Shown piece after piece: positions 61,735-64,000 of a DNA stretch of 64,000 nt. The number at the start of each line of letters is the position of its first letter. The stretch's first letter is position 1. The stretch is from Microbacterium sp. MYb54 (lineage in GTDB: Bacteria; Actinomycetota; Actinomycetes; Actinomycetales; Microbacteriaceae): contig NZ_PCPA01000003.1 in the NCBI RefSeq assembly GCF_002979515.1, forward strand, positions 62,001 to 126,000. Reading direction: 5' to 3'. The position numbers and the translations under genes are program-made. The notes under the pieces were generated by a model. That model had not been told where the DNA came from. It ran no database searches and saw only the letters and a program-made list of their open reading frames with translations.

Positions 61735-63440
61735 CTGCCATGGACTCCAACGAGATCCTGCTCGATGTGCAGGGACTGTCCGTCGAATACGCCTCACCCG
61801 GCACCAAGCCCGTCACCGCGGTCGAGAACGTCTCGTTCTCGCTCCGCCGCGGCGAGTTCGTCGGGCTCGTCGGCGAATCGGGGTCGGGCAAGTCGACTCT
61901 CGGCTTCGCCCTCACCCGCCTGCAGAAGCCGCCGGCGCGGATCAGCGCCGGACGCATCCTCTTCGGAGGACGCGACATCCGCGAGCTGGATGCCGAGGAG
62001 CTGCGCCGTCAGCGCCAGGGCGGGTTCGCCATGGTGCTGCAGTCGGGCATGAACGCCCTCAACCCGGTGCGCACGATCGGCAACCACTTCCGCGACATCT
62101 TCGCCGCTCACGGCCACGTGCCCAAGGACGCCCGCGATGCGCGTGCCCGCGAGCTCATCGGCAAGGTGGGGCTCGAGGCGTCGGTGCTCGCCCGCTACCC
62201 GGGAGAGCTCTCCGGCGGCATGCGCCAGCGTGCCTCCATCGCGCTCGCGCTCTCGCTCGAACCGCAGCTCATGGTGTTCGACGAGCCCACCACGGCGCTC
62301 GACGTGCTCGTGCAGCACGCGGTCATGGACACGATCAAGGAGCTGCAGCGCGCCGAGCACTTCACCGCCATCCTCATCAGCCACGACCTCGGCATCGTGC
62401 TCGAGGCCACGGACCGGGTGATGGTGATGCACGAGGGACACATCGTCGAGGATGCGCCCAGCATCGACATCCTCCAGCGCCCGCAGGACGAGTACACGCG
62501 GATGCTGCTGAGCCACTACGCGGACCCCCGCGCGAAGACGCTGTCGATCCCGGGCTTCGTCGACCTCGGGACGCGTCGCAGCGAAGGACGTTCGCGGACC
62601 GATGTCACCGAGACGCTGCCGACCGTGTCGTCGCGCGACGCCCGTCGTGCGGATGCGGCGATCGTGGTCGACGGCGTCTCGAAGCACTACCCGGCTCCGC
62701 GCCGCGGACAGGATGCCGTGACAGCGGTCGACGACGTGTCGTTCCGGCTCGAACCCGGAGAGGCGCTCGCGCTCGTCGGCGCCTCGGGCTCGGGCAAGTC
62801 GACCATCGCCAAGATGCTCACCGGCGTCGAGAAGCCGACCTCCGGAACGGTCCACTTCGGCGATGTCGACGTGGCCTCTCTCAAGCGACACGGTCTGCGC
62901 GACCTGCGCAAAGACGTGCAGATGGTGTTCCAAGACCCGTATGCGGCGCTCAATCCGCTGCACACGGTCGAGTACGCCCTCACCCGTCCGGTCATGAACT
63001 ACACGAAGCTGCGGGGACCGGAGGCCAGGGCCCGGGTGCTCGAACTGCTCGAGACGGTCGGTCTCACGCCCGTCGAGCAGTTCGCGGCCAAGCTGCCGCA
63101 TCAGCTCTCCGGCGGCCAGCGGCAGCGCGTGGTGATCGCCAGGGCGCTCGCGAGCGACCCGCAGGTGCTGATCGCCGATGAGCCGGTCTCGATGCTCGAC
63201 GTATCCCTGCGAGCCGGTGTGCTGGCACTGCTGGAGGATCTGCGCGAGAGATGGGGCATCAGCATGCTCTACATCACGCACGACCTGCTGAGCGCGAGGC
63301 TCGTGACCCAGAACATCCTGGTCCTCAACGGCGGCCGGGTGGTCGAACGCGGCGAGACCGCGGAGGTGCTGCAGCATCCGGAGGATCCGTACACGATCCA
63401 GTTGCTGGATGCCGTGCCCAATCCCGCACGCCTTCGCTGA
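61731..63440 (+). CDS. ABC transporter ATP-binding protein, fused DppD-DppF type
   Basis: A 569-residue double ATPase. Domain 1 (about 1-270): Walker [10 protein letters not shown], signature L-S-G-G-M-R-Q-R, Walker B L-M-V-F-D-E-P-T. Domain 2 (about 305-569): [24 protein letters not shown]. The intact Walker and signature motifs suggest both sites hydrolyse ATP. It powers the two preceding permeases. Confidence 0.93.
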   Translation: MTAMDSNEILLDVQGLSVEYASPGTKPVTAVENVSFSLRRGEFVGLVGESGSGKSTLGFALTRLQKPPARISAGRILFGGRDIRELDAEELRRQRQGGFAMVLQSGMNALNPVRTIGNHFRDIFAAHGHVPKDARDARARELIGKVGLEASVLARYPGELSGGMRQRASIALALSLEPQLMVFDEPTTALDVLVQHAVMDTIKELQRAEHFTAILISHDLGIVLEATDRVMVMHEGHIVEDAPSIDILQRPQDEYTRMLLSHYADPRAKTLSIPGFVDLGTRRSEGRSRTDVTETLPTVSSRDARRADAAIVVDGVSKHYPAPRRGQDAVTAVDDVSFRLEPGEALALVGASGSGKSTIAKMLTGVEKPTSGTVHFGDVDVASLKRHGLRDLRKDVQMVFQDPYAALNPLHTVEYALTRPVMNYTKLRGPEARARVLELLETVGLTPVEQFAAKLPHQLSGGQRQRVVIARALASDPQVLIADEPVSMLDVSLRAGVLALLEDLRERWGISMLYITHDLLSARLVTQNILVLNGGRVVERGETAEVLQHPEDPYTIQLLDAVPNPARLR

Positions 63441-63477
63441 CCATCACGACTTCAACACAAGAGAGAGGAGAGCACTC

Positions 63478-64000
63478 GTGCTCGCATTCCCCGACGGCTT
63501 CCTGTGGGGTGCCGCGACAGCGGCCCACCAGGTGGAGGGCAACAACACCACGAGCAACTGGTGGGCGATGGAACACGCGCCCGGCTCGCCCATGGTGGAG
63601 CCCTCCGGTGACGCCGCCGATCACTTCCATCGCTACCCGGAGGACATGCGGCTGCTCGCCGCGGCCGGGCTGAACTCCTACCGGTTCTCGGTGGAGTGGG
63701 CGCGGATCGAGCCCGAGCGCGGCTTCGTCTCGCGAGCGATGCTCGACCACTACCGCCGCATGATCGACACGGCGCGTGAGAACGGGCTCGACCCCACGGT
63801 CACGCTCATGCACTTCACGGTGCCGCAGTGGTTCCAGAAGGACGGCTTCTGGCGTGCCGACGACGCGGTCGACCTGTTCGCCCGCTACGTCGAGACGGTC
63901 CTCCCGATCCTCGACGGCATCGACTACGTGTGCACCATCAACGAGCCGAACATCGCCGCGATGCTCGCCGGGGGAGAAGACGCAGCGAACCTCGTCGCCT
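63478..64000 (+). CDS. GH1 family beta-glucosidase, N-terminal part (cut by the right edge)
   Basis: 174 codons of a glycoside hydrolase family 1 enzyme. F-P-D-G-F-L-W-G-A-A-T-A-A-H-Q-V-E-G is the family N-terminal signature, followed by Y-R-F-S-V-E-W-A-R-I-E-P and T-I-N-E-P-N with the acid/base Glu156; the nucleophile lies beyond the edge. GTG 63478 has a GAGGAG ribosome binding site. It is 37 nt after the ATPase gene and most likely hydrolyses the imported beta-glucoside in the cytoplasm. Confidence 0.93.
   Translation, partial: MLAFPDGFLWGAATAAHQVEGNNTTSNWWAMEHAPGSPMVEPSGDAADHFHRYPEDMRLLAAAGLNSYRFSVEWARIEPERGFVSRAMLDHYRRMIDTARENGLDPTVTLMHFTVPQWFQKDGFWRADDAVDLFARYVETVLPILDGIDYVCTINEPNIAAMLAGGEDAANLVA

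Overview
The window is a gene-dense, high-GC stretch (roughly 70 % by eye) with ATG and GTG starts, ATGA-type overlaps inside operons and very short intergenic gaps. The gene content (Opp-, CUT1- and RbsA-type importers, Gfo/Idh/MocA enzymes, LacI/ROK regulators, protein-O-mannosyltransferase divergent from rsmI) points to an actinobacterium of the Microbacteriaceae, most likely Microbacterium. I saw no tRNA, rRNA, CRISPR array, insertion sequence or integrase.

Layout. 1-7.7 kb: housekeeping and small genes, including a compact XRE / ImmA-IrrE protease / GNAT group facing a second small XRE gene across a perfect inverted repeat. 7.7-20.1 kb: a large carbohydrate locus. TetR diverges from an isomerase-oxidoreductase pair; a ROK regulator diverges from an oxidoreductase, a ribose-type ABC importer (ATPase, two permeases, lipoprotein), two TIM-barrel epimerases and a Dabb protein. 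20.1-22.1 kb: NYN-domain RNase and a third Gfo/Idh/MocA oxidoreductase. 22.2-31.3 kb: two luciferase-type monooxygenases around an oligopeptide-type ABC importer plus two carboxymuconolactone-decarboxylase/AhpD-like proteins, a conserved but biochemically undefined gene set. 31.3-36.5 kb: LacI regulator, CUT1 ABC importer and nucleoside hydrolase, with LacI-type operators at the promoter. 36.5-42.7 kb: quinone oxidoreductase, HrpA helicase, multispan membrane protein. 42.9-46.2 kb: a 1084-residue secreted modular protein. 46.2-56.9 kb: SDR/TetR pair with twin operators, aldo/keto reductase, FMN reductase, DUF255 thioredoxin protein, a gutted formylglycine-generating-enzyme-like gene, an aminotransferase-permease-AsnC operon, Pmt and RsmI. 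56.9-64 kb: LacI regulator, Opp-type ABC importer and a GH1 beta-glucosidase cut by the window edge.

How it works together. Four independent ABC uptake systems, each adjacent to catabolic enzymes and most to a dedicated regulator, describe a plant- or soil-associated scavenger. The sugar locus (dehydrogenases plus AP-endonuclease-fold barrels) fits an oxidise-then-eliminate or epimerise route for a glycoside or anhydrosugar; the 22-31 kb locus fits uptake and flavin-dependent cleavage of an unidentified, possibly sulfur-containing, compound; the 32-36 kb locus fits nucleoside salvage; the last locus fits beta-glucoside use.

A feature that runs through the whole window is the start-site architecture: at 16 genes a TAnnnT hexamer sits exactly 6 or 7 nt before the start codon, the signature of leaderless transcripts, and this also fixes several start codons. 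All assignments come from reading the sequence; no database search was run.
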